This document shows, piece after piece, positions 54,053 through 62,630 of a DNA stretch of 64,000 nucleotides (positions are counted from its first letter, which is position 1; each line of letters begins with the position of its first letter). Origin of the DNA: Natronorubrum halalkaliphilum. GTDB lineage: Archaea > Halobacteriota > Halobacteria > Halobacteriales > Natrialbaceae. Made by a program: the position numbers and the translations under genes. The notes beneath the pieces are model-generated. The model was not told where the DNA came from. It searched no databases and saw nothing but the letters and a program-made list of their open reading frames with translations. Location: contig NZ_WUYX01000021.1 of NCBI RefSeq assembly GCF_009834785.1, forward strand, positions 46,811-110,810, written 5' to 3'.

Positions 54053-54904
54053 TCAGAGATCGGCTCGATCGAAACGCCAGAGACCGAATCCGAGCGGAAC
54101 GAGCGCCCAGAATGCGAGCAGGACGAAGCCGAACCACGGCTCCGCGAGGAGCGGCAGGCTCTCGGTTTCGTAGATGCTGGCCATGGTAAACCCGTCTTCA
54201 CCGAGGATGGTCCCGAGCGCCGCGGCGTAGGCCGAGTCCGGGGGCAGGGAGACGACGCTGAGATACCATTCGGGGAACGACTCGACCATGAAACTGCCTT
54301 CCCGCCAGAACAGCACCAGCTGGGCGGCGATCCCCCAGACGAACCAGAACAGGAGGACCATGCCGAGCGCACCGACGGCCGCCTTGGTCGTCGAACGCGT
54401 CATCGAGGAGAGGCCCACGCCGATACAGACGTAGACGAACCCGAACAGGATCGTCACCAGCGTAAACAGGAGATAGTCGACGACCGAGACGGAGCCGACG
54501 AACGTGACGAGTCCGACCAGCCCGACGGCGAAGCCGACGAGAATCGAGACGGCGACGACGGCCGTCCGGCCGAGAATCTTGCCGAGCACGACATCTCGGC
54601 GCGTGTGGGGCAGTCCGAGCAGGAACTTCAGGCTCCCGCTCTCTCGCTCGCCGGCGATGGCCGCGTAGCCGACGACCAGCGCGATGATCGGAACGAGGAA
54701 ACTCGCGGGCGTCTGGAGGGCGAAGAGGAGGTCCATCGTGGTTTGTGCACCATCTCCCTCGATCTCCCCGAACAGCTCTGCGGTCCAGGAGGCGAGAAAC
54801 GCCCCGCCGAACGTAAACAGGGCGAACACCAGGGTCAGCGCGAGCAGCGTTCGCGACCGGACGGCATCGCGGAAGTCCTTCTTGGCGACGGTGATCGCGC
54901 TCAC
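54053..54904 (-). CDS. ABC-2 type transporter permease
   Basis: 283 residues with six membrane helices of the ABC-2 / NosY type. It starts MSAITVAKKDFRDAVRSRTLL and has the conserved AGERESGSLKFLLGLPHTRR cytosolic loop. Its start overlaps the stop of the ATPase gene by 4 bp, so they form one exporter unit. The substrate is unknown. Confidence 0.9.
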   Translation of the reverse strand: MSAITVAKKDFRDAVRSRTLLALTLVFALFTFGGAFLASWTAELFGEIEGDGAQTTMDLLFALQTPASFLVPIIALVVGYAAIAGERESGSLKFLLGLPHTRRDVVLGKILGRTAVVAVSILVGFAVGLVGLVTFVGSVSVVDYLLFTLVTILFGFVYVCIGVGLSSMTRSTTKAAVGALGMVLLFWFVWGIAAQLVLFWREGSFMVESFPEWYLSVVSLPPDSAYAAALGTILGEDGFTMASIYETESLPLLAEPWFGFVLLAFWALVPLGFGLWRFDRADL

Positions 54905-55833
54905 GGCGTCACCTCCGTTCGATCGTTCGACGTATAGGCCATGAACAGATCCTCGAGCGAGGACTCGTCGGTCGCGAAGTCCTCGACCGAGACGTCGTAC
55001 TCCTCGATCGTTCGCAAGACGGCCGTCTTCGCTCGATCCTCGCAGGCGACGACGAGCGTCGTTCCGTCGGCTGAGACCTCCGAGACGCCGTCGATCGATT
55101 CGAGCGCCTCGAGGGCAGCCGATGAGTCCGCTGGAATTCGATCGACCTGAACGCGAAGTCGGGTCTGATTCGGCATGGAGTCCCGCAGCCCTTCGACGGT
55201 GTCTTCGGCGATCAGGTGGCCGTCCCGGAGAATGCCGACGCGGTCACAGATCGCTTCGACCTGTCCCAGGACGTGGCTCGAGAAGAAGACGGTCGCGCCG
55301 CGTTCGTTCTCCTCGCGGATGATATCGCGCATCTCTCGGGCTCCGTTGGGATCGAGACCCGTCGAGGGTTCGTCCAGAATGAGAAGGTCGGGGTCGTCCA
55401 CGAGCGCCGTCGCGAGCATGAGTCGCTGAGCCATCCCTTTCGAGTAGCCGCCGGCCTTCTTGCCGGCCGCGTCGGCGATACCCACTCGCTCGAGCAGGGC
55501 GTTGGGGTCGTCGTCCGCCGCCTTCGATTCGATCGCGAACTCGACGTGTTGGCGGCCGGTCAGCCGGTCGTAGCACTCGGTGCCTTCCGGGAGAATACCC
55601 GTTCGAGATCGGATCTCGAGGCTGTCCTCGCGGGCGTCGAGTCCGAACACCTGCACCTCGCCCGCGGACGGCCGAATAAAATCGAGGATCAGGTTGATCG
55701 TGGTCGACTTGCCCGCGCCGTTCGGACCGAGAAAGCCGTAGATTTCGCCGCGCTGGACGGAAAGGTCGAGCCCCTCGAGGGCCGTTTCGTTCCCGTATCG
55801 CTTCGTCGCCTCGGAGATATCGATAGCAGTCAC
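54901..55833 (-). CDS. ABC transporter ATP-binding protein (exporter type)
   Basis: 310 residues. Walker A is GPNGAGKST (36-44), the signature is in YSKGMAQRLMLA, Walker B is DLLILDEPSTGLD, and the H-loop His follows in SSHVLGQ. The C-terminal 80 residues form an extra domain common in Nos/Nod-type exporters. It is translationally coupled to the permease downstream. Confidence 0.93.
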   Translation of the reverse strand: MTAIDISEATKRYGNETALEGLDLSVQRGEIYGFLGPNGAGKSTTINLILDFIRPSAGEVQVFGLDAREDSLEIRSRTGILPEGTECYDRLTGRQHVEFAIESKAADDDPNALLERVGIADAAGKKAGGYSKGMAQRLMLATALVDDPDLLILDEPSTGLDPNGAREMRDIIREENERGATVFFSSHVLGQVEAICDRVGILRDGHLIAEDTVEGLRDSMPNQTRLRVQVDRIPADSSAALEALESIDGVSEVSADGTTLVVACEDRAKTAVLRTIEEYDVSVEDFATDESSLEDLFMAYTSNDRTEVTP

Positions 55834-55977
55834 GGTTTAATTACTTGCAGTTTTGTTATTCCAAAGACATATAGTTTTCTTCATTCGATCGGTCGAGGGA
55901 ACGGAAGCGGACGTCGTTACAGTAACAACTTAGTCTCACACCAAAATTGGCTTGTTGTGACAGATCCCACCGCCGAT

Positions 55978-56385
55978 ATGGACGCGGCCGACCGACGTGC
56001 GCTCCTCGAGCGCGCCAATCGCCAGAGCGCAACTATCGGACAGGAGTTGCCCGAGACGATCACCGTCGGCGCGAACGAACTGGCGCTCGAGGAGTTCCTG
56101 ATCGAGACCCGAAAAGTCGAGGGGATTCCCGACGACGTCAAGCCGCTCGTCAGGGAGACCGAGCGGGAACTGACCGCCGAACGTAAACGCCTCGTCGAGC
56201 GACTCGAGTCGGCACCGATCGACCGCGAGGAGGGCGAGCAGCTCGTCGAGGCGATCGTCGGCATCGACCGCGCGTCGAACGCGCTTCGGAGCCTCCGCCG
56301 GGAGCGATTCGGTTCGCAGGCCCGATCCGCGACGATCGACGGTCACGAGCGCTGGCTCGACTTCCTGAAGTCGATCCGGGGCTAG
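55978..56385 (+). CDS. DUF5788 family protein
   Basis: 135 residues from ATG 55978; a GTG at 55957 is an in-frame alternative. It is soluble and helical, beginning MDAADRRALLERANRQSATIG, and matches the DUF5788 pattern I recall. Function is unknown. Much longer frames upstream are read-through of the antisense ATPase gene. Confidence 0.8.
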   Translation: MDAADRRALLERANRQSATIGQELPETITVGANELALEEFLIETRKVEGIPDDVKPLVRETERELTAERKRLVERLESAPIDREEGEQLVEAIVGIDRASNALRSLRRERFGSQARSATIDGHERWLDFLKSIRG

Positions 56386-56488
56386 GGCATCGGCTATCGC
56401 AACCACCCTCGAAGGCCCGGCCGGTACCGCTCGGCGAAACCGCCCGTTTGGCTCGGCCTTTTTTCGCGACGACGGTGTAGGGGGCCGC

Positions 56489-57286
56489 ATGGAACCACCG
56501 GCTACCGGGGCTGCACCCGGAACTGGCACCGCAGTCACCCTCGAGAACGTTCGCAAGACCTACCAGCTCGGTGAGCCGGTCCACGCCCTAGACGGCGTCT
56601 CCCTCGAGATTCCGCGGGGGTCGTATACGGCGATCATGGGCCCGAGCGGCTCGGGCAAGTCGACGCTGATGAACCTCGTGGGCTGTCTCGATACGCCGAC
56701 GGACGGCACCGTCGTCGTCGACGGCGAGGACGTCGCGGCCCTCGACGACCGCGAGCGAACCACCCTTCGCGGAACGACCGTCGGCTTCGTCTTCCAGACG
56801 TTCAACCTGATGCCCAGACTGACCGCCCTCGAGAACGTCGCCTTGCCCCAGTTGTTCCAGAACGTCGACCGCTCGGAGCGCCGCGATCGGGCCCGGGAAC
56901 TGCTCGATCGCGTCGGCCTCGCGGATCGCGAAGACCACCTGCCGAACGAGCTCTCGGGCGGGCAGCGCCAGCGGGTCGCGCTGGCTCGAGCGCTGGTCAA
57001 CGACCCCGCCATCGTGTTGGCCGACGAGCCCTCGGGTAACCTCGATACGGAGACCGAAGCCGACATCCTCGATCTCTTCGCGGAGTTTCACGACGCCGGA
57101 ACGACGATGGTCGTCGTTACCCACGAGCGCCACGTCGCCGAACGCGCAGAACGGATCGTCCACCTGCTCGACGGTAAAATCGAGCGTATCGAGGCCCTCG
57201 ACGGGGCCGGTGAGGGGTCCTCGAGTCCGTCCAGCGGGTCGAGCGAAGTAAGCGAGTTCAGCGACTCCAGCGGAGTGAGCCCCTGA
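56489..57286 (+). CDS. ABC transporter ATP-binding protein (MacB/LolD type)
   Basis: 265 residues. Walker A is GPSGSGKST (51-59), the signature is LSGGQRQRVALARAL, Walker B is IVLADEPSGNLD, and the H-loop is VVVTHER. It ends in a Ser-rich low-complexity tail. Its TGA overlaps the ATG of the FtsX-like permease. The MacB/LolD class moves molecules mechanically across or from the membrane rather than through it. The cargo is unknown. Confidence 0.93.
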   Translation: MEPPATGAAPGTGTAVTLENVRKTYQLGEPVHALDGVSLEIPRGSYTAIMGPSGSGKSTLMNLVGCLDTPTDGTVVVDGEDVAALDDRERTTLRGTTVGFVFQTFNLMPRLTALENVALPQLFQNVDRSERRDRARELLDRVGLADREDHLPNELSGGQRQRVALARALVNDPAIVLADEPSGNLDTETEADILDLFAEFHDAGTTMVVVTHERHVAERAERIVHLLDGKIERIEALDGAGEGSSSPSSGSSEVSEFSDSSGVSP

Positions 57287-58596
57287 TGCGACCGCTCGAG
57301 AGCCTCCGACTCTCCTGGCGTTCGATCCGGGGCCACAAACTGCGCTCGTCGCTGACGACGCTCGGAATCGTGATCGGTATCGCCGCGGTGATTGCGTTCG
57401 TCACGCTGGGCGCGAGCCTGCAGGCGGGCGTTATCGGCGACATCAGCCCCGACGATCAGCGCAACATCTACGGCTGGGCCGCCGATCCCGATACCGAGGG
57501 CGGTCCGCTCGCGGGTGCCCAACCGGTCTTCAGTCAGGACGACCTCGACACGCTGGACGACGACGGTGATATCGAGGCGGCCTACGGCTACATGCCGTTA
57601 TCGACCCAGGCGCTCGTTTACGACGGGGAGCTATCGCCACAGAGCGACGCGCTGGTGGCGGCCGGGCCGCCGTACATCAGGGAGAGCAGCCTCGACGAAG
57701 GCGAACAGTTCGAACAGGGCGAGCGCGAGGCGGTCATCAACCCGGCCGTCGCCGGTCAGTTCGAGGAGGACGTCACCGTCGGCGACGAGTTGACCATCGC
57801 GCTACAGGGCGGCCAGCAGACGACCGTCACCGTCGTCGGCATCACCGAGAGCTCCGAGGGACTGAGCCCGTTCGAAGGGTTCGAGCCCTCGCCGCGCGTT
57901 TACGTGCCGACGGATCCGTTCTACACGGAGGACGCCGCAGGCGCGATCCCGGGCGGTGACGGCGGTCCCGGTGAGAATAGCGATGCTGACGCCGATCAAG
58001 AGACGGGAGCGGGCGACGACGCGCTCTTCCTCGCGATCATCGTCGAAGCCGAATCGGCCGACGAAGGGGATATCGACGGCGCTCGAGAGAGCGCGATTGC
58101 CTACCTCGAGGGCGACGACTCCGACGCCGGCGAGTTGCTCGGCGACGACCTCGAGGTGACCCTCCAGACGAGCGCGGAGTTACTCCAGCAGTTAGAGGAC
58201 GTTCTGGAACTCCTGCAGAACTTCATCGTCGGCATCGCGGCGATTTCGTTGCTGGTCGGCTCGATCGGCATCGCGAACATCATGCTGGTCTCGGTGACCG
58301 AACGGACCCGCGAGATCGGGATTATGAAAGCGATCGGCGCGCAGAATCGAGAGATACTGGGCCTGTTTCTGGCCGAGGCAATAATACTCGGCGTGGTCGG
58401 CGCGATTCTGGGGACGGCGCTGGGACTCGTCGCTGGCTATCTGGGCGCGTGGTACATCGATCTCCCGCTGGTCTACCCCTACGAATACGTCGCGCTGGCG
58501 ATCGCCGTCGGGATTTTCGTGGGGATCGGTTCCGGGCTGTATCCGGCCTGGCGGGCCGCACGAACCGATCCGATCGACGCGCTCAGATACGAATGA
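57286..58596 (+). CDS. ABC transporter permease (MacB/FtsX family)
   Basis: 436 residues. The N-terminal helix is in LRSSLTTLGIVIGIAAVIAF, then a large outside domain (about 45-300) with an acidic insert near 225-245, then three C-terminal helices in the FtsX domain ending YPAWRAARTDPIDALRYE. It is coupled to the ATPase upstream. Confidence 0.93.
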   Translation: MRPLESLRLSWRSIRGHKLRSSLTTLGIVIGIAAVIAFVTLGASLQAGVIGDISPDDQRNIYGWAADPDTEGGPLAGAQPVFSQDDLDTLDDDGDIEAAYGYMPLSTQALVYDGELSPQSDALVAAGPPYIRESSLDEGEQFEQGEREAVINPAVAGQFEEDVTVGDELTIALQGGQQTTVTVVGITESSEGLSPFEGFEPSPRVYVPTDPFYTEDAAGAIPGGDGGPGENSDADADQETGAGDDALFLAIIVEAESADEGDIDGARESAIAYLEGDDSDAGELLGDDLEVTLQTSAELLQQLEDVLELLQNFIVGIAAISLLVGSIGIANIMLVSVTERTREIGIMKAIGAQNREILGLFLAEAIILGVVGAILGTALGLVAGYLGAWYIDLPLVYPYEYVALAIAVGIFVGIGSGLYPAWRAARTDPIDALRYE

Positions 58597-58635
58597 GCGG
58601 CCGCAGGTGGTGATTCGATCGACGACGGGTGCCCG

Positions 58636-59190
58636 TTACGATCGATCCCGTTCGGTATCGTGACCGCGCCTCGAGTCGTCCGCGTACGGGCGATCGCTCT
58701 CGCGGTCGCGTTCCCGCGACGAGTCTCGCCGCGGTTCCCGCGGCCGGGCCGGTTCGACCCTCCGGGACGGGGACGGAGACGACGGCGACAGTCCAATCGC
58801 CTCCCGGATCCGGGCGCGTTGCTCCGGATACTCTCGTGCGAGGTAGGCCCCGAGATAGCCACCGAGCAGCGACAGACCGACGGTGTAGAGGAACACGACT
58901 ATCACAGCGACGACGACGAAGGCTGCGATAACCGCGAATCCATCGAGCGGGGCCGCTGCGATCCCCATCCCGAACCCGAGAACGCCGAGTCCGAAGATCG
59001 CGATACCGGCGATCGGGAGGAACGCGATCGCGCCCGAAAGCGCCCCCACGAGCGCACCCTCGCGAGGGTCAGCTCCTTCGAGAAAGCCCGCGGCGACGCC
59101 TCCGAGGACGGTCGAAAGCGGGACGAACGAGAGCAAGACGCCGATGACGGCTCCAACGATCGCGTTGAGCACCGTTTTTGCGGAGATCAT
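58636..59190 (-). CDS. DUF5518 membrane protein
   Basis: 184 residues. Glycine-rich membrane segments are paired (about 6-38 and 45-75, plus 83-115), as in DUF5518. The C-terminal 50 residues are Arg/Asp/Ser-rich and disordered. Function is unknown. It is convergent with the FtsX-like permease gene. Confidence 0.85.
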   Translation of the reverse strand: MISAKTVLNAIVGAVIGVLLSFVPLSTVLGGVAAGFLEGADPREGALVGALSGAIAFLPIAGIAIFGLGVLGFGMGIAAAPLDGFAVIAAFVVVAVIVVFLYTVGLSLLGGYLGAYLAREYPEQRARIREAIGLSPSSPSPSRRVEPARPREPRRDSSRERDRESDRPYADDSRRGHDTERDRS

Positions 59191-59288
59191 ACGGAGAAAA
59201 CGAGCGGTACGGAGAAAAGTAACGGTGGTACCGAAGATGGACGGCCGAGTTACGAACCGGGGTCCAGAAGTCGGTTACCGAGTCCTCA

Positions 59289-59368
59289 CACTGTCTGCTC
59301 TCAGTCGTTTCCGATTGGACCGCAGGACGGCTTGCGGTCCCACCGGTACATCGGTACAGCAAACCGTC
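59289..59368 (+). repeat. 80-bp element C3, flanked by TCA/TCA
   Basis: Exactly 80 bp with ends CACTGTCTGCT (weak) and TACAGCAAACCGTC, flanked by TCA at 59286-59288 and 59369-59371. It has its own inner hairpin GACCGCAGGACGGCTTGCGGTC. It is joined to A4 by the shared TCA. Confidence 0.8.
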
Positions 59369-59371
59369 TCA

Positions 59372-59451
59372 TACGTATTACTGTAACTATGTACCGCCGA
59401 TCACCAGGGACGGGGTCGGTGATCGGCAGTAATTGACTACAGCAAACCGTA
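59372..59451 (+). repeat. 80-bp element A4, flanked by TCA/TCA
   Basis: Exactly 80 bp with ends TACGTATTACTGTA and TACAGCAAACCGTA and the A-type hairpin core. TCA flanks it at 59369-59371 and 59452-59454. The right TCA is the stop codon, read on the minus strand, of the AI-2E family gene. Confidence 0.9.
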
Positions 59452-60588
59452 TCAGTCGTCGGCCGGTCGCGAGCCGGATTCCTCGGGCGGCGTCATCGTG
59501 GTTTCGGTGCCGGTACGGTCGCCCGGTGGCTCCTCGACATCGGCCTCGACGAGTTCGGTAAACGTCGTGCTCCCGTTGACCTCGTCTGCGAGGAGGTCGA
59601 CAGCTTCGACGAAGACGGCGACGATCAGCGGGCCGACGACGATACCGATCGCACCGAGGGTAAAGAGCCCGCCCGTGAAGCCGACGAAGTAGAGGCTACC
59701 GGGCATCCCCGCGGACCGGCGGGCGAGACGCGGACGGATTCCGACGTCCGGGAACCAGGCGATGAGCGCGATTCCGAGGACGCCGACGAGGACGGCCGCG
59801 ACGAGTTCGCCCGCCACGACGTGATAGAGCGCGATCGGAACGATGAGCAGACTCGGGCCGATGATCGGCACGAACTGCAAAATTGCGGCGATCATCGCGA
59901 GAGTAAACGCGGCGTCGTAGCCGAGCAGCGAGAACAACGGATAGCCGATGATCAGCGTCGCGACCGACGTCGCGAGCTGGAGCACGTAAATCGCGTACAA
60001 CGTTTCGCGTGCCCGTTGAGCGAGCGCGTAAACGATGTCGCGGTACTCGTGTGGTACCGGCGCGATAGCGGCCCGACCGGCGGCATCACCCTTGAGCAAG
60101 AGCCCGAACAGGAGGATGACGAACAGGGCGAACTTGATCGCGAGCACCGGTAGCGCCGAGGCGAGCGAGACGGCGGTGGTGCTCAGGAAGTCGATCGCGA
60201 GCGACTGGACCTGCGCGACTTCGATCGTATACGTGACGTCGAAGACCGTCACGGGGACCTCTCGAGGGATCCCCTCGACGACGCCCAGTACCTGATCGAA
60301 CCGAAAGTAGAGCGTGATGAAAATCGGCGAGAAGACCGCGATTGCGCTCACAAAGCCGATTACGGTCGCGGCGACGGCCGACAGCCACTCCGAGAGACCG
60401 CGTCTGACCAACCAGCCCTGGACGGGCAACAGGACGTAGGCGACCGTCAGTGCAAACAGAATCGTCCCGAGAACGTCGAGCAGAATGCCGCCGGTAATGA
60501 TCCCGAGTACGCCGACGAGACCCGCGAGGACGTACCGTCGGGATCGGTCTGCGTTCCCGTTCCCCTTCTCGTTCGCGTTCGCTGTCAC
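59452..60588 (-). CDS. AI-2E family transporter
   Basis: 378 residues. Seven to eight membrane helices with the family layout, including AYVLLPVQGWLVRRG near the N-terminus, a large loop (about 100-140), ILQFVPIIGPSL and a C-terminal GPLIVAVFVEAVDLL. The last 40 residues are hydrophilic. Members are exporters of quorum signals or Na+(Li+)/H+ antiporters; the role here is open. Its stop overlaps the flank of element A4. Confidence 0.9.
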   Translation of the reverse strand: MTANANEKGNGNADRSRRYVLAGLVGVLGIITGGILLDVLGTILFALTVAYVLLPVQGWLVRRGLSEWLSAVAATVIGFVSAIAVFSPIFITLYFRFDQVLGVVEGIPREVPVTVFDVTYTIEVAQVQSLAIDFLSTTAVSLASALPVLAIKFALFVILLFGLLLKGDAAGRAAIAPVPHEYRDIVYALAQRARETLYAIYVLQLATSVATLIIGYPLFSLLGYDAAFTLAMIAAILQFVPIIGPSLLIVPIALYHVVAGELVAAVLVGVLGIALIAWFPDVGIRPRLARRSAGMPGSLYFVGFTGGLFTLGAIGIVVGPLIVAVFVEAVDLLADEVNGSTTFTELVEADVEEPPGDRTGTETTMTPPEESGSRPADD

Positions 60589-60677
60589 ACCCGTGGGTCA
60601 CACTGGGGCGATAAAACCTTTCGGTCCCGAAGAAAGTTGGGAACGAGACTTATGTCCGCAGTTCGTATCCCCGGTGA

Positions 60678-61877
60678 ATGAAACGTCGGACGGTCGTTCG
60701 GGCCATCGGAGGAGCAAGCGGAGGGGCATTAGCCGGTCTCGCCGGCTGTACGACCCGGAACGGCGACGACGAGCCGCCGGACGGACCCGACGATGAAGAC
60801 ACCGAACCGGAAGATCCCGATCACGACGGGACGCTTCGGATCGCGACCTACCGGTCGATGGTCACGGGAACGAACCCGGCCGGACCGTGGCTCGCCGAAG
60901 CGTTCGAAGAGACCTATCCCGACGCCGAAATCGAGTGGGTGCTCCCGGAGTCGGGCGTCGAGCACTACGTTCGACGCGGCGAGTACGACACCGAGATCGA
61001 CGTCGACGTGCTCTTCGGGTTCACGGTCGGCGATCTCGCTCGAATCGACGACAGGGTTGGAGCCGGCGGGCTCCTCCGCGAACTCAACCTCAAGCGGGTC
61101 GAGGGTGCCGAACGCATCCGCGACGGCCTCGACCTCGGCGATCCGCACAACCGGGCGCTCACCTACGATGCAGGCTACGTCAGCCTCGTCTACGACGAGC
61201 GCGAACTCGACGCGCCCGACACGTTCGCCGAGTTGCTCGAGGACGAGTACGAAGACACGCTGCTGGCTCAACATCCCGGAACCTCGATTCCGGGGCAAGC
61301 GTTCCTGCTCTGGCTGATCGAGACCGCCGGACCGGACGACGCCCTCGAGTACTGGGAGGAGCTCGCGGCGAACGGCGTTCGGATACACGAGTCCTGGAGC
61401 GACGCGTACAACGACGCCTACATGGGAGAAGAGCGACCGATGGTCGTCTCCTACTCGGCCGATCCCGTGTTCGCCGCGGCGGAGGAGTACGACATGGAAC
61501 GCCATCGGGTTGCGTTCCCGAACGACGAAGGGTACGCAGTCCCCGAGGGCATGGGCATCTTTGAGGGGGCGCGTGCTCCCGATCTCGCCTACGCGTTTCT
61601 CGAGTTCGTCCTCTCGACCGAGGCCCAGATCGAACTCGCTCGACGAAACGTCCAGTTTCCGGCCATCCGAGACGTCGAACTCCACCCCGCGTTCGGAGAG
61701 TACAGACGGGAGCCGCCGGAGCCGGTCAGTATCAGCTACACCGAACTCCGCGGGAGTATCGGCGACTGGCTCGGCGACTGGACGGACAGGTTCGACGAGC
61801 ATCTGGTCGAAGACGGGGACGGGAATGGAGATGGAGACGGAACCGAGAACGGGAACGGGGACGAAGACGGCAACTAG
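60678..61877 (+). CDS. ThiB-like extracellular solute-binding lipoprotein (thiamine-type)
   Basis: 399 residues. A twin-arginine start (R3, R4) and lipobox LAGC with Cys24 predict a Tat lipoprotein. The mature part is a bacterial extracellular solute-binding fold with LTYDAGYVSLVYD, HPGTSIPGQAFLLWLIE and the acidic spacer typical of haloarchaea. It resembles thiamine-binding ThiB. No permease or ATPase gene is next to it, so the transporter is incomplete here. The C-terminus is a Gly-Asp-Asn-rich tail. Confidence 0.85.
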   Translation: MKRRTVVRAIGGASGGALAGLAGCTTRNGDDEPPDGPDDEDTEPEDPDHDGTLRIATYRSMVTGTNPAGPWLAEAFEETYPDAEIEWVLPESGVEHYVRRGEYDTEIDVDVLFGFTVGDLARIDDRVGAGGLLRELNLKRVEGAERIRDGLDLGDPHNRALTYDAGYVSLVYDERELDAPDTFAELLEDEYEDTLLAQHPGTSIPGQAFLLWLIETAGPDDALEYWEELAANGVRIHESWSDAYNDAYMGEERPMVVSYSADPVFAAAEEYDMERHRVAFPNDEGYAVPEGMGIFEGARAPDLAYAFLEFVLSTEAQIELARRNVQFPAIRDVELHPAFGEYRREPPEPVSISYTELRGSIGDWLGDWTDRFDEHLVEDGDGNGDGDGTENGNGDEDGN

Positions 61878-62007
61878 TAGCGAACCCCACCACATTCCTT
61901 CCGACTGAGAACTGGCGGCCCCACTAAATATCACAACCGCGCAGTAACCGGTAGAGAGACCGGCGCTCGAGGCATCCGAATTCCGGTGGTACTCGAGCTG
62001 ATGGTGA

Positions 62008-62114
62008 TACTGTCGGACAGCAGTCGATACGAAGCCGATCGTGAATTCGGGGTCGTCGCCGTCGGTGAGGACTCCAGCAGAACGATCGGCTTCACGTCGT
62101 TCTGTCTGACAGTA
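62008..62114 (+). repeat. ~108-bp element B5, flanked by TGA/TGA
   Basis: 107 bp with ends TACTGTCGGACAG and CTGTCTGACAGTA, flanked by TGA at 62005-62007 and 62115-62117. The interior is the B2 sub-type. Confidence 0.9.
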
Positions 62115-62147
62115 TGAAACGATACGGATCGACGGTCACCGCAACAC

Positions 62148-62459
62148 ATGAACGAATACACGCTCCTCATCGCCGTTACGAACACCGCAACGCTGCTCAC
62201 CGGCGGTGCGGTCGCGTTGCTCGCCTATCGGGCGTTTCGACGAACCGGCTCGAGAGCGCTCCGCGCGGTCGCGATCGGGTTCGGCTTCATCGTCGCCGGG
62301 TCGGTCGGCGGCGCGATCGCGCACCTGTTCGCCGGAAACGTCGCACTCGGCGTCACGATTCAAAGTGCGTGTACCGCGGGTGGATTTGCGTTCTTGCTCT
62401 ACTCGCTGTACGCGGAGACGGAGATGACAACGACGGTCACGCTACAGCGGTCCGACTGA
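62148..62459 (+). CDS. DUF7521-like small membrane protein
   Basis: 103 residues, three hydrophobic segments (about 5-27, 40-62, 70-90), starting MNEYTLLIAVTNTATLLTGG. It matches the small three-helix haloarchaeal family I know as DUF7521. Function is unknown. It lies between elements B5 and C4, and its TGA stop is the left flank of C4. Confidence 0.78.
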   Translation: MNEYTLLIAVTNTATLLTGGAVALLAYRAFRRTGSRALRAVAIGFGFIVAGSVGGAIAHLFAGNVALGVTIQSACTAGGFAFLLYSLYAETEMTTTVTLQRSD

Positions 62460-62539
62460 GACGGGCCGCTGTACCCGTGTTTCGGGGCGGTCTCGAGAGA
62501 TCTTGGAATCGCGACGGCACTGACGTACAGCAGACCGTC
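62460..62539 (+). repeat. 80-bp element C4, flanked by TGA/TGA
   Basis: Exactly 80 bp with ends GACGGGCCGCTGTA and TACAGCAGACCGTC, flanked by TGA at 62457-62459 (the stop of the gene before it) and 62540-62542. Confidence 0.9.
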
Positions 62540-62630
62540 TGAAGGCCGCGCCGTCTTCGGGCCCGACTACAGCCGCAACTGCGCAACTGAAACGAGCTAC
62601 ACACTGCTTACCTGCATTGTCCGCGGTCCG

